64,000 bases of DNA from Armillaria gallica (taxonomy: Eukaryota > Basidiomycota > Agaricomycetes > Agaricales > Physalacriaceae): NCBI GenBank assembly GCA_037576215.1, contig JBANDB010000004.1, positions 186,001 through 250,000 of the forward strand. Direction: 5' to 3'. Positions 1-11,500 of the stretch are shown piece after piece (the first letter of the stretch is position 1; every line of letters begins with the position of its first letter). Under the pieces are notes generated by a model. It was not told the origin of the DNA. It ran no database searches and saw only the letters and a list, made by a program, of their open reading frames with translations. Position numbers and translations under genes: made by a program.

Positions 1-1114
1 TCTCCCACGCACGTTGGCGGCTGCTCTCGTCTTCCTCTCCCGCGCCTTTCTCTATGCCGCGCAGGCTGTCTTGTACGGCAACCTCGACATGCGGGATGTT
101 TGGAATCCCGACACTACGGATATTCCTGGTCCCATGGCTGGATCTCTGCTTTCTCACGCACGCCCTCTCATTCCCCACGTACTCGCTCAGATGGATAACC
201 TCTGCTCACCTTCACAGACCAACGTCGGCCTCCTCCAGTTCCCGTTCCTAGTCGAGACGACGACGACTCGTCCTTTTTCACACTACTTCCCGTCACACAT
301 ACGTGTACTTGACATCTTTCTGCCTGAGGCAACTCGCTCTCTTCCCATGCCTCCTCTATCACCGCTGCCGCCTACTCCGACGCCTACTCAGAACATGTTC
401 CCGCAGAAGGCTGACACTCTACTCCCTAATCTTGCTATCCTCCTAGATCCTTCTCTCCTTCTCATCCTCCTCGCGCCCTCTTATCCTCTAATCGGCGCAT
501 CTATCACCATTTTAAAACCAATATATGCCGGTTTTCGTCCCACAAGTCCCCTCCAGTCGCTGCCACTATCTGTTCATCACCTCCGCGTAGAGACTCCGTA
601 GTGCCGTCGTCCTATGCCGTAACATTCGGGGAACTGGAAATAGAGGGCGAGGCTGGCAAGGATTGCTCGTGCTCCATCGTTTTTCATTTCGAGTCTCTAT
701 GAGTCCTCGTCATGAGTAAACTAGGGACGGCACAAGTGAGAACAGCGAAGGAAGAATTGGGTGCCTGAACACGCTCGACATCATCTACTATCTGCCGCTC
801 CAGCCATTCAATGGTCGTCAGCGAACGAGCCCGCGCAGCTCGTCTAGCCAACGCATGCTCCCCAATGCCTGTCTTCCCAAATGGAGTACAGTGACGTCAT
901 CCATTTCCCTCGCTACCACCTCCACTGCCCGATCCTCACCGTGTTTCACATTCGGCTCTTTGTGAAGAAGATAAATCGCGATGTTATTCCTCCTTCGTCT
1001 CCAAGGAGAATCATCCCTTTGACGGAGCAAAGGTTCATGAAGGAAGAGCAGTGCTTCGACCTCAAAGAGAGCGACGACGACGACGACGAGTCCCTGTTCT
1101 ATAAACCAGTCTGA
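1..1114 (+). pseudogene. F-box-like family protein, copy A (5' cut by window edge, frame-broken)
   Basis: Two open stretches in different frames (14-601 and 881-1114) match copy B (6250-8500) and copy C (56417-57193, minus strand) along their length. The N-terminal part has the AQAVLYGNLDMRDV motif, which resembles the end of F-box-like domains in Agaricomycetes, where a helix is followed by an xVLYGxIDxRD strand. The C-terminal part carries the shared VIPLTEQRFMK-type block and an acidic Asp/Ser run. The 602-880 segment aligns at DNA level with copy B but is out of frame, so this is a broken copy or one with unrecognised introns. CpG is abundant here, unlike copy B. The F-box assignment is inferred from the short motif; the family membership among A, B and C is seen directly. 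Confidence 0.55.
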
Positions 1115-1400
1115 AAGGAAAGTAGTTCAATACAAGGTTGTCACGAACATGTAGGGGTTGACGTTCGAGGTACAGGGAAGGTGGTGACGGCACTGGTGTA
1201 GCGATAAGGTACGTGTCTTTTCCGCTGTTCTTGTTATTGAAGGTCCTCATTTTACTTCGTAGATCCTTTACTGTCGCCATCGTTTAGATCCGAGTTCATC
1301 TATATATCCTTGTCTGTATTTATCCCTACCTTCGCTCTCCCACTCATGGATTTATATCCAATTGCAATTCTTCGTGCACACAGATTATTCGTCCTGATCC
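1115..1400 (+). repeat. 3' tail of the F-box-like family, tandem copy 1
   Basis: This stretch follows the copy A coding end. It contains a GTTGACGTTC-type block, a CTGTTCTTGTTATT block and an ATGGATTTATA block in that order. The same order recurs at 1605-1935, partly at 2140-2290, at 8170-8470 after copy B, and on the minus strand at about 56300-56450 after copy C. It is probably the 3' end or untranslated part of the gene. Confidence 0.6.
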
Positions 1401-1604
1401 AGCTACCGAAATAAGTCTCGTTACTCAAGGCAAGAGCCTACACAAAGTTCCACATACGCATAAGAATCGGCATGGGCTAGGGGGAACGTGCGTGATTTCG
1501 CTTCCACACTAGTCTTTCTATGAAGATATTTTTGCCCATATCAGCGCAGCCATCGTTCATGTATCCTTTTGGCATCTGGCTGGAGATTTCAAGAAACAGT
1601 TCAT

Positions 1605-1935
1605 GAAGTGTTTCGACCTCAACGACGACGACGATTCTTTGAACCGAGTCCTGGAAGGGAGAGTATTTTAATACAACATTGTCACGAACAAATCGAGGTT
1701 GACGTTCAAGGTGCTGGGAAAATGGTGTAGCGTTAGGTGCGCGTCTTCTTCTCCGTTCTTGCTATTAAAACTCAAAACATTCTTTCGTAGATAGCTCTGC
1801 CATCGTCTTCGGGGTAAATGGATCTACTCTCGATTCATGTATATATCTTGACCTTTATCTATCCTGCGATTTATGGATTTATACCCATTTATGTTCATTA
1901 CTCCTTTCTTAGCTTCGGACCTCAATGGTAAAGTT
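1605..1935 (+). repeat. 3' tail of the F-box-like family, tandem copy 2
   Basis: This is a second direct copy of the copy A 3' region. It starts within the last coding block (a Asp-rich GACGACGAC run near 1625, then an AACCGAGTCCTGGAAGG segment) and repeats the GTTGACGTTCAAGG, CCGTTCTTGCTATT and ATGGATTTATACC blocks. It has no upstream coding part, so it arose by partial duplication. Confidence 0.6.
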
Positions 1936-2139
1936 ACCCTTCAACATCTCAATTGGTTCAAAAGATTTCGTGCGTGTCTGGCCATTGTTCGAGGATTTTT
2001 CGCTGTTGCTCGTGTCGTGTCAGAAGATATGAAGACCTACACGCCAACTGGTCATTAATGTTTCCAGGCTGCTATCGTTACCGACAATGCAGTATCAAAT
2101 TCAAACTGTCAGTGAAATAATATTCAAGGAACTATCGCA

Positions 2140-2290
2140 GCTCGCTGCAAGGTTACGAGGTCGAGGTTCAAGGTGCCGGAAGAATGGTTAACTGGAGGTG
2201 TAGTGTTTGGTGCGTGTCAATTTTCTTCTATCTTGCTATTCGAATTCCAGGTCTTAATAAGTAATACCTCGTAGACTATTTGAGGCTATC
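2140..2290 (+). repeat. 3' tail of the F-box-like family, tandem copy 3 (short)
   Basis: A third, shorter and more diverged copy: GGTCGAGGTTCAAGGTGC, GGTGTAGTGTTTGGTGCGTG and a TTCTATCTTGCTATTC block align with the two tail copies upstream. Confidence 0.45.
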
Positions 2291-4696
2291 GGTAATGCGG
2301 CTTGTAGGACTCCCCGTTCATAATGGATTCCATGTAGAATTTGTCGCCATCACACCATCTCCCATGAATCAAAATTTAAATACATGTCATGTCCCGTTTC
2401 TTTGGCACCTGCGGCAATAGAGAACCTTGTTGAAGAACATTGGTCCCAATACTGTCTGACCAGGTTCGTAAATATTCTACCACAAAAAAATTCAATACTT
2501 CTGACTTATATCCAACGCATTGTACAATGAAGGGGAAGGACTGACAAAAACAAATAGACCCGGTTCTCCATCATACAATCCCACACGCGGCATCAGGTCA
2601 TGTATCGTCTACATTCGCTGATGGAAACAGTCCAAGCTCAAGGTCCTTATCTGCAAGAACGAGGCGAAAGGCAGCAGTGCGATTCTAACTTGGCATGTTC
2701 ATATGTCAGGCAGTATGGAATCAGGAAGTGTATGGCAGTTTACCAACCGCACTTGTTCATTTGCTCGATTTCTCCTTGCAGTACCGAAACTCCCACATGC
2801 ATTGACAATTGTCAGGCTCGAAGTCATACCGCTGCGAGCACGGAAGCAGATAGAAACGGCGTACAGAAAGCAAACAATGGGTGATGTGTGATATTTCTCT
2901 TCGTCTTCCTTTAGATCTGAACGATTCCAGATCCAGCCTTCCCGTAACGAGATTTTAATATCCTAATATCCATCGGGCAGCAGATCCTTTCTGAGTGAAG
3001 AGGTAACTGAACGATTATTCCAACCGGAAGCATCACCTCATCTAAAAAAAGCATTTAAGATTGCTTCCGAGAGAATCCCTCAATCTACACCAGTGACCAT
3101 TCAGCGAGCCCTGAGTATTTCTATAGCTTCGGTGATCCGGTGACCAAATCTCTGCAAAGCGAAGGCCAACGTTCCTTACAAACTCCTCTAGCATCATGAC
3201 GGAAACTGTGTAGTTTATCCCGTGAGTTCGTTTCCAGAAAGCTTCTTATGTCCACTTGTTACGGGTTTAAACTGACGATATTTTCCGCTGTCACGCGGGA
3301 TGCTAATGTACAGACATGATTCCAGACGTAAATTTTATGGCTGCGTATTTATTTACATTATACGTGAACATCAAGATCCTCGTTTCCATGACCCAACAGA
3401 CGAACCCTTTCTATAGGAATACTGATGTCCTGATAAAGAAATGTCAAGAACCATCAGAGGAAGAAATCCGAGGTGCACACTTCATCGATATCAAGACCAG
3501 GTTCGTCAGCACTTTCAGTTCGGACGATGATCAAAACGCGCGTCGTAAGCACATAGAAAGTAGCGAGAAGTCGACACTGACTACGTAGTGTTAGATCTGT
3601 CATCAGTGCACCAGAGACGAGCCTCGGCAGTTTGGTAGGATCGAATCGTTCTCAGCAGAAAATATGAGAGTCCAGCAAGACGAGTAAAGACAGATGGTGG
3701 AAACATACAAATATGTGTGGAACCGCCACACCATAACCAAGAGCAAGGAGCAAAGATGTGCTCCCAGCGAATCATTTCTTGTGTATACCACATTGAAAAG
3801 AGATTGTCACCTCATAGCAAAGCCTGACACCATGATGAGCTGCATTAGACCCAGAAGCATCGCAGAACTGCTAACATGGGTTGATAACGTACATTAAGAA
3901 TAAAGAGCGGAAACAGCCCATTCAGAGAACTCTGAAGTTGGCTCGGATGCTCAAAGTAGCATGAAGAGTATCAAGAACGTTGCGTAATGCCATAGTCCCC
4001 AGAATGGTTATTGCAAGATGGACTTAGACATACGAGAGAATCCCGGTCTGATCAATAGGGGTCTGTGACTTGGAGTATGTTTGAATTTCTGAGTTCATGA
4101 ATTTAAATTGGTCACCAGTCACCTCTGAGTGTTGTCATTGCATACAAAAATAGACCTTCTCTTCCTCGATGTCTAACGATCATTCACAGCAATACCGGTG
4201 ATTCTGAGGCACCAGAAGGTTGTGCAAGAATCAGTTAGTATAAATTTTGAATGACCGCAAGGACCCTAGTCGTTTAGACATTCAAAGACGGTTGAAACGA
4301 GGCACAGGCACTGACCAGGTGCCACAGCATGAGGACATGACTGACTAGGGTCAAGCGCCGTTGTCACAAAGGTAGGTAGAAAGGGCTGGTATAGCTACTT
4401 TGGCACAATACCCTGTTAGGAAAAAGGAGTGAATGCCTGAGTTGCAGATAAACGGAGAAAAGAAACACTGAAGTGATGTGCAACTTTTCAAGTCTTGTTG
4501 CCACTTTGTTCCAATTGCTTGAGTGTGAAGCTACAAATGTCTGACAGGACTAGCTAGTAGCGGGAGATCTTTGGACTGCAAATGAAAATACATACATGTC
4601 ACATACCAGGTCTGTTGTCAACACACAAGAGTGAGTAAGATACATCAAAACAAGGATGTGCGAAGGCAAAAGTCGTGTCACAGGATAATCGGATCA
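2291..4696. other. Stretch without a recognisable gene
   Basis: Open frames here are short (largest 94 and 90 codons, at 2600-2884 and 3316-3588) and match nothing I recognise. CpG falls off along this interval. I see no clear transposon ends or RNA gene. Confidence 0.5.
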
Positions 4697-5141
4697 GGCC
4701 GGCCAAGGGGGTACTGGATCGTCAAGCCGGAATACCTGGTTGGTCGGTCAGTGGAGTCTTAAAAAAAATTCTCTATGGATTTTTTTTACAACTTTTTGGG
4801 GTAATTCCTGTCATGTACATAGTAGAAATTGAGTAAAATAAGTTTAATCTTGCTTATGAGCTTGGTATGTAGGGTCCAAAGTGTCTCAATTATTTTGTGT
4901 CCAATGCGAAGGTTCCAGGAAGGGGGCCAGGCTGACACTGCCACCTATCTATGACCGGGTTGAGCGGCTATACCAGTAATGACACCTTGCCGGTGGCGGT
5001 GCACTTACCAATGTGATATGTTTTGCACAAACTTAGTATGTTATTCCCATGGAGGTCGGTCGGTCGGCTGACTGGGGCCTAAAAAAAAAAGTGAAGTGGA
5101 TGTATTTTTTTTGCAATCCTCGGACCCCCTTGAGGCCGGCT
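4697..5141. mobile_element. Possible small inverted-repeat element
   Basis: An AGGCCGGCC-AAGGGGG block near 4697-4713 is matched in reverse complement by CCCCCTTGAGGCCGGCT near 5125-5141. Inside, two direct segments share GGTCGGTC, a poly-A run of about 8-10, and a GGAT...TTTTTTTT run (about 4741-4788 and 5056-5113). The ends are imperfect and I could not define a target duplication. Confidence 0.3.
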
Positions 5142-6249
5142 ACGTGCATCAGGCAGGGAAAGAAGAATTCTGCATGGTAGCCTGCATGGCTGCATGGTTG
5201 TCAGCGTGGTTGACACATCGCTGGACTCCTATCAAAAGTTGATCAAGTCCATCAAAAATGATGAGAGTCAATGTGTTCAGTTAATTTCTGTTGCTCCTTC
5301 TATAGAACCAGCTGTATTGTAATCTGTAATGTGAAAATATGAATGCTTTGGTAGGATATTGAAACACTTTAAAATGAGATTAATATCATGAAATATCATT
5401 TCAAGAGGATTGCCAAGTTTAAGAGCATCAAAATCATTGTAGCCAAAGTAGATAATTTTATGAGTGTCCTAACAGTATAAAAATGCCTTAGAGGCAGTTA
5501 TCTAAGTTAGAAGTTTTCAGGTATGCAATGTGGGGTTCCCTGTGAAGAGAACACGGTGAGAAGAATACAGTGTTCTGTAGTTGGTATGAGTGACACCGAA
5601 GAAACAAGCCAATTAAAAGGCAATTATGCAAATGATGCACTTTCTAAAGGCAACTTTGTATGGACCAATGTGATCTCAATGTGAAGACTGCGTGGTGCCT
5701 GCATGGTCCATGTGGCTGCATGGTTAATCCACATGGCTGTGTGTGGTCAGCCTGCATGGTGTGGCTGCATGGCTGCATGGTACACCTGCATGGTCAGTTG
5801 CGTGGTTGAGGCAAATCTTCACATAAGAAATGGACATCAGTAAATTAGTCTCCATGACTGGTTGTATCAGTACTTGACACAGTGAAGCCATATTGATGCT
5901 GTATTGATAGGTAATTGATGTCTACAGCACTACTCTATGATCTCCAAGTACTCGGTACAGGAAAGCACTAAAATTTGAACATTTAAGCTTCTCCAACTTA
6001 CAAAAATATACATGTAAGATACACTGGTCACCGAAAACCATAGACTGGAAGTGTGAAACACTGTAATTGGCACATATCAGAAGTGCAGTTTTGGTATCAT
6101 TTTCCAACTGGGTATCTTTGTTGGAGGATATTCAGGAATAAAAACAAAGCAAATGTAAGTATATTGTTACAAAAGCTCACAAGTGTCGTAGGCACAGTAC
6201 ATATATTAAATATAGTTGAGTTCAACTGGAGTTGAACCAACGACTTGTG
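5142..6249. other. Gene-free stretch with dispersed TGCATGG motifs
   Basis: No convincing coding region. The motif TGCATGG or GCATGGT recurs about ten times in clusters near 5174-5200, 5698-5800 and 6246-6300. The rest is AT-rich and CpG-poor. Confidence 0.5.
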
Positions 6250-8500
6250 TGGCTGCATGGCCATGCACCATGCCAGCATGGTACCATGCAGGTGTCCATG
6301 CAGAATTTCCAGTGTCCCATCAGGAACTTCCCTTTTCAAGGATTGCAATTGGTCTCTGTGATCAAGTCTTCACCTGTTGCCTCCACAATCCACTCATTCC
6401 TCTTACTGATATCACTTTCTGCACTCACTCCGTTCTGCACAGCTCATCACATGGCATGATCCCACATCTCTTATACATACCCACTGCTGCATGCCCATTA
6501 CCACAGAATTTCATATCCTGCAGACTTGCTTGTGTGGATTTTCCTTCCTTTGATCAACATATTGTGCACCACCCCTTTTGTCCAAGGCCAGATGAAAATT
6601 GTCCCTCTCACTCCTGTGATCGGCCGGTAATATCCGAGGGTTAAATACTCTGTAGTAATTTTACATGTAATTTTCCCAAAAACACGCATGAGAAAACACC
6701 TCAAAAAATACATCCTGTGTTTTCATTTGTATTTTTTTGGGTAATTTGATCCATATTTGGTGTGAAAACACTTGGTAAAAACACCAGAGGTAATTTCGTG
6801 CGTCATTACTAGAAGGAAACATGTGTGCAAACATGCCTGGTGTTTTCATTGGTAATTGTACACAGAAATTATGGACGTAAACACCGATAAAAACACAAAG
6901 GGTGTTTTTATCAGTAATAGTCACCCTGAAATCTACCAAATTTGGAAATAATCCACCCAGTTATTACTGATGAAAACACCCTTTGTGTTTTCATTAGTGT
7001 TTACGTCCGTAATTTCTTTGTACAATTACCAATGAAAACACCAGGCATGTTTGCACACATGTTTCCTTCTAGTAATGACGCACGAAATTACCTCTGGTGT
7101 TTTTACCAAGTGTTTTCACACCAAATATGGACCAAATTACCCAAAAAAATACAAATGAAAACACAGGATGTATTTTTTGAGGTGTTTTCTCATGCATGTT
7201 TTTGGGAAAATTACATGTAAAATTACTGCAGAGTATTTAACCCCCGGATATTACCAGCCGGTCACAGGAGTGTCTCCAATTTTGATTATTCCTCCATGAC
7301 AATGACAATTCACCAGTTCCTGCCACTCAGGCATGCCCCCAACATCTCTCAGCACCAGGCTGGCTCTCGCTATTTCCCATGCCTCCGCTGTCGCTGCTCC
7401 CACCAACTGCAACACTGACTCAGGATACATTCACACATGCTGCTGACACTCTGCTCCCCAATCTTACCACTCTTGAAGGCCCTCTGCATCTTGGCATCCT
7501 ATTTGCACCTTCTCAACCACTCATCAACATGTCTATCACCATTTCTATGCCAATCTTTGCCAGGTTTCATCTTATGATGACCCTTGAGTCCCTCCCTCCC
7601 ACTGTTTGCCATCTCTGCTTCATGTTCAAGTCTGTTGGCAAATGCACAGAGGAAAAGACACTCTATAGTGCCATCATTGTATGCCTAGCCATTGAAGAGC
7701 TCAAAATAGAGGGCGAGGGTGGCAAAGAGTTCTGGTGTTCCATTGTCACCCATTTCAAGTCTCTTCATGTCCTAGTCATGCATAAAACAGGAATGGCACA
7801 GATAAAAACAGTGAAGGAAGAGATCAATGAGAGGTCCCCCCTCCTGAAATGTGCCACTCTAGTCACTCCATGGTGGTCAGCAAGTGAGCCCACACAGCTC
7901 GTCAAGCCAATGCGTGTCCTGCCCTCCAATGTGCCATCTTCCTGAATGGAGTGCAGTGGCACTGTCCATCTCCCTCTCTCCTCCACTCCCAATCCTCACC
8001 ATGTCTCCTATTTGATAATCTCTTTGTGAAGAAGATTGATCATGACATTCCTCCACCTCTGCCTTCTAGGAAATTTGTCCCTTTGACAGAGCAAAGGTTC
8101 ATGAAAGGAGTGCAGTGCTTTGACTGCAAATACACTGACAACAATGACTCCCTGTTCTTTAAACTGAGTCTGAGAAAGCAGGGTAATTTGACACAATTTT
8201 GCTGCAAACAAATCAAGGTTGACATTCATGGTGCTGAAAATATGCACTGGTGTAGCATAGGGTACATCTCTGTTTCTCCATTCTTGTTATTCAAAAGCAT
8301 AATCCTTCTTCTTAGATTCTGTACCCATTGTCATCATGAAGACCAATTCAACTGTCATTTCATCTTTATATCTTTATCTTCATTTATCTTACCTTTGTTC
8401 TCCGACTTGTGTATTCATACCCAATTACATTTCTGTTTCCCATTCATAGCTTTTCACCTCAAGGGTATCCAGAGCCATTGGTATCCCTTATTTATATGAA
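6250..8500 (+). pseudogene. F-box-like family protein, copy B (split by a transposon, CpG-depleted)
   Basis: Copy B aligns with copies A and C on both sides of the palindromic element at 6609-7272. Before it, TTCCTTCCTTTGATC matches the FPSFDLHI codons of copy C. After it, CTATGACAATGA and CCAGTTCCTGCC-like blocks match the LLYDNDD...LPALP part of copy C. The rest continues in two frames (7379-7945 and 7951-8499) with the VPLTEQRFMK block and then the family 3' tail. Where copies A and C have CpG, copy B usually has CA or TG. It cannot encode an intact protein. Confidence 0.6.
6609..7272. mobile_element. Palindromic (foldback) DNA transposon, copy 1
   Basis: The element is almost one long inverted repeat: two arms of about 310 bp around a short central spacer near 6920-6958. 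It starts CACTCCTGTGA and ends with the reverse complement, and is flanked by the 3-bp direct repeat TCT (6606-6608 and 7273-7275). Because the arms are near-identical, the same 92-codon open frame appears on both strands; these are not genes. A second copy sits at 45977-46639 in opposite orientation. The CACT start and 3-bp duplication fit a non-autonomous CACTA/CMC-type element, but no transposase is present, so the superfamily is inference. Confidence 0.85.
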
Positions 8501-11500
8501 CATGTTCCCATGCTTGCAGATTATCGACTTTGAATTTTGTCCTGGAGCCGTTTCTTGATTCTGATGAGACATCTTATGGCATGATGATATGAAGGCACTT
8601 GCAGAGCAATACTCCATGCCATTGGGTCAGTTTATAGTGGAAATCATTAGCCTCGTTCAATTGCTGCTGAATTGTCTGCACTTTAGTGTGTGCCTCCACA
8701 ACATATTCTAACCCTGACATTCCCAAAGGCCTTACCCCATTCTTTGAGGCATTATATTTACCTAAGTACGCAGTTGAATCTTGAGCTACGACTCTGGCTT
8801 GCTGTTGTGCATGCCCTGGCCTCCAACTCGGACCCGTTAACCTTTCATTGAAACCAATATTATCTGTTTCATTGTGATTCTACAATCTCTGAGTATCAGC
8901 TGTTCCGCATTGCATTACATGCAATATACAAGCACATTCATTATCATCCCATCTATTTTCCTTTGAAATAGTGGCAGACCGATGTTTTCGAGACAATACT
9001 CTTTTACATCATGCCTGATTTCTTTTCTGGGAGTTCTTTGAGTTGTTGGCAGGATTAAGAGCTTAAGAATCTCCTTTGGACCTACTGTTGTGGTAGTACA
9101 AGTTGCCTCACATGTAGACTTGATGTCTTGGGCCAGCTGACTTGTACTTCCCTTTTTGGTTTGCCAAGTCTTTCTCTTCTCTTTCACCATTGTCTCTACT
9201 GCTTTCCCTCTGATTCTTTCTTACAGGTTCCTATTCCTTCAAAGCACAATGCCATATTACTCATGGTCCGATGAGCACATATTCAAGCCTTGTTGCCTCA
9301 AGACTTATACTTCAAGATCTCAACACCAAAATTGAGGTAGCTCACCTCCACGACAAAGGAGCTGTTTCAAGCACTGGTAGAAGGATTAGTATGGGCCATA
9401 TGGGTGTCAACTGCATATACAAGTTCTTTTTTACTTTCTTATTCACTGAATCTCTCTCTAGTTTTGTTTCAACACTATTCCCCACCCTATCCCATCTGAC
9501 ACAAAGGACAAAGGCCAATGGCAGACAGATCTGGCTTGTAACATGTTAGGAATTGAGCAACGATGGCTTGGACCACTGCTCATATGCTGAGCAGGGCAGT
9601 GGGCTCTTCCTATTCTGTAGTTGTGCATATCCCAGTCATTTTTGCTCTTGCTCGAGGTTTAGGTCTGTAGCTAGGATATTTCTCTTCTTCTGATACATTT
9701 CTTCTTAGATATAGTCACATACACAAGCTCACTATCATCTATGAGCTCTGGTGACACAAGAGCACACGTATGGCTACCCCTCTCCAGTTATCCATACCTG
9801 TGTCACAAAAATTTGATTTATCTTTCTTTCCCTTTTTCTCTGAGCACTGAGCCAATGAGCCTTTGGATTCGAGCCTAGTAAGTGGTCTCTTGGTACTTAC
9901 TACTGATTTACTATATAGGTACATTTCATACCAATGAAAACCTCATATCTCACCCACACCCAGCTCATCCACAAGCAACTCATGACCTTGCACAACTGTC
10001 TACATCTGCGATGACATATACTGCGACACCATGCTCATGCTCTTGTTTTCATGGCTTTGCTGATGGATGGAAGTTCTGAGTACTGTGTCACAGCAGGTTT
10101 GTGGTGGGGACCAAAAATTTGCTTCACGGTTTCTGCCCTGAGGGCACACTCCACCTTCAGTGAGGTGGTTTTTCCTAGAGGGAGGGAAAAGATGATGAAT
10201 GATCTTTGAGTGGAAGATGACCTGATGGCACAGAGTATTGCTTTCCGAGAGTCTCATGTCATTTCTCAAGACGTCTCAGTGGAAAGCATCCATATCAATG
10301 GGACAGCCCATGTATGAAACTCAAAGTAGGTATCTGCGATCATTGGAATGTGTTAGTATAAATAGTGACATCAACGGATGTAGTCTAATTTGCCAGCCTG
10401 TAAGGGATATCAGTGAGGATTGTTGCATGGTCCACATTCAGAGTGTGAATATGAGAAAGCTTTCAGACTGAAGACTTGGTATTGTGTTTAGTCTTCTCAT
10501 TTACAACAGCGCGAAGGTGGTACTCACATAATAATCACTCGCACTCAGGCCCCATTGCTGACCTCAGGATAGGGACTCTTAACATAGAAGCTTATTTCGT
10601 GCATACTCATATTGGTGGACAACATTCCTAGTTTTATTTTGAATCTATCTAGGTGCTTGAATTTGGATCTGATCCTTACTTTCCACTCATCCTCATCCTA
10701 ACAGTGTCCATTGATGTGTCATTACTCACTGTCAATAATTAGAACGAACTCAACACAGTCATTCAAAGTATCTTAAATAGTATTGTCAATGTGCCTTTAC
10801 CTCACATGCATATATATGTTCATTCACCGCTCTCATAGGGCAACAAGTAACTAGTGAGTGCCTTTATCTATCTGCGATAAATCTAAAATCATAATCTTGG
10901 CTGCACATTTCACATTTCCAAATTCAACCATACCAAATCATTTCTGCCTGCTACATCATTTAAACACCCTTTCTAGTAGTTGCCATGTAAAAAATCATTG
11001 TCTTGGTTGTCTCCCATTTAATACTGCTTCTCCACTGATAGCAGCATAGTACAAACATTGTCCATGGCATCATTTATTACAGTCATATCTGGGCACTTGG
11101 TGATGTACTTGTATGCTGTATATTGCAAGAATTTGGATCTCGAAACTACTGATGTTGATCAGTCCATACCAAGCTATAGAAGTACTGAGAAGGTTGATGA
11201 CTCTTTCATTGAATTTTCCTGCAAAATCATTCTTGCAATGCTTGCAGACACAAGATCAGATCATGAGGATGAGAGGAATCAAGGGAAGAATACCCCCGGC
11301 ACTAAAATAGTGAGGCTATTGGTCTGATCTTGCCACAGATGTCTCCCTCCTCTTTCTGTGTTGAAAAACAAAATGTATGTCTGAGGTGGTGGTGATACAC
11401 TTTTGATCATCTTAAACTCACTGGCAATATCATCTTGGTATTATCCATCCCTACTACTTAATCAGGTTTAAAGCTTGATTTATGCAAGTCTAATTGTGGT

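Noticed and set aside
6661..7220. Two 92-codon open frames with almost the same protein, on opposite strands (also at 46029-46723)
   Set aside because: They are mirror images caused by the palindromic element and have no known domain.
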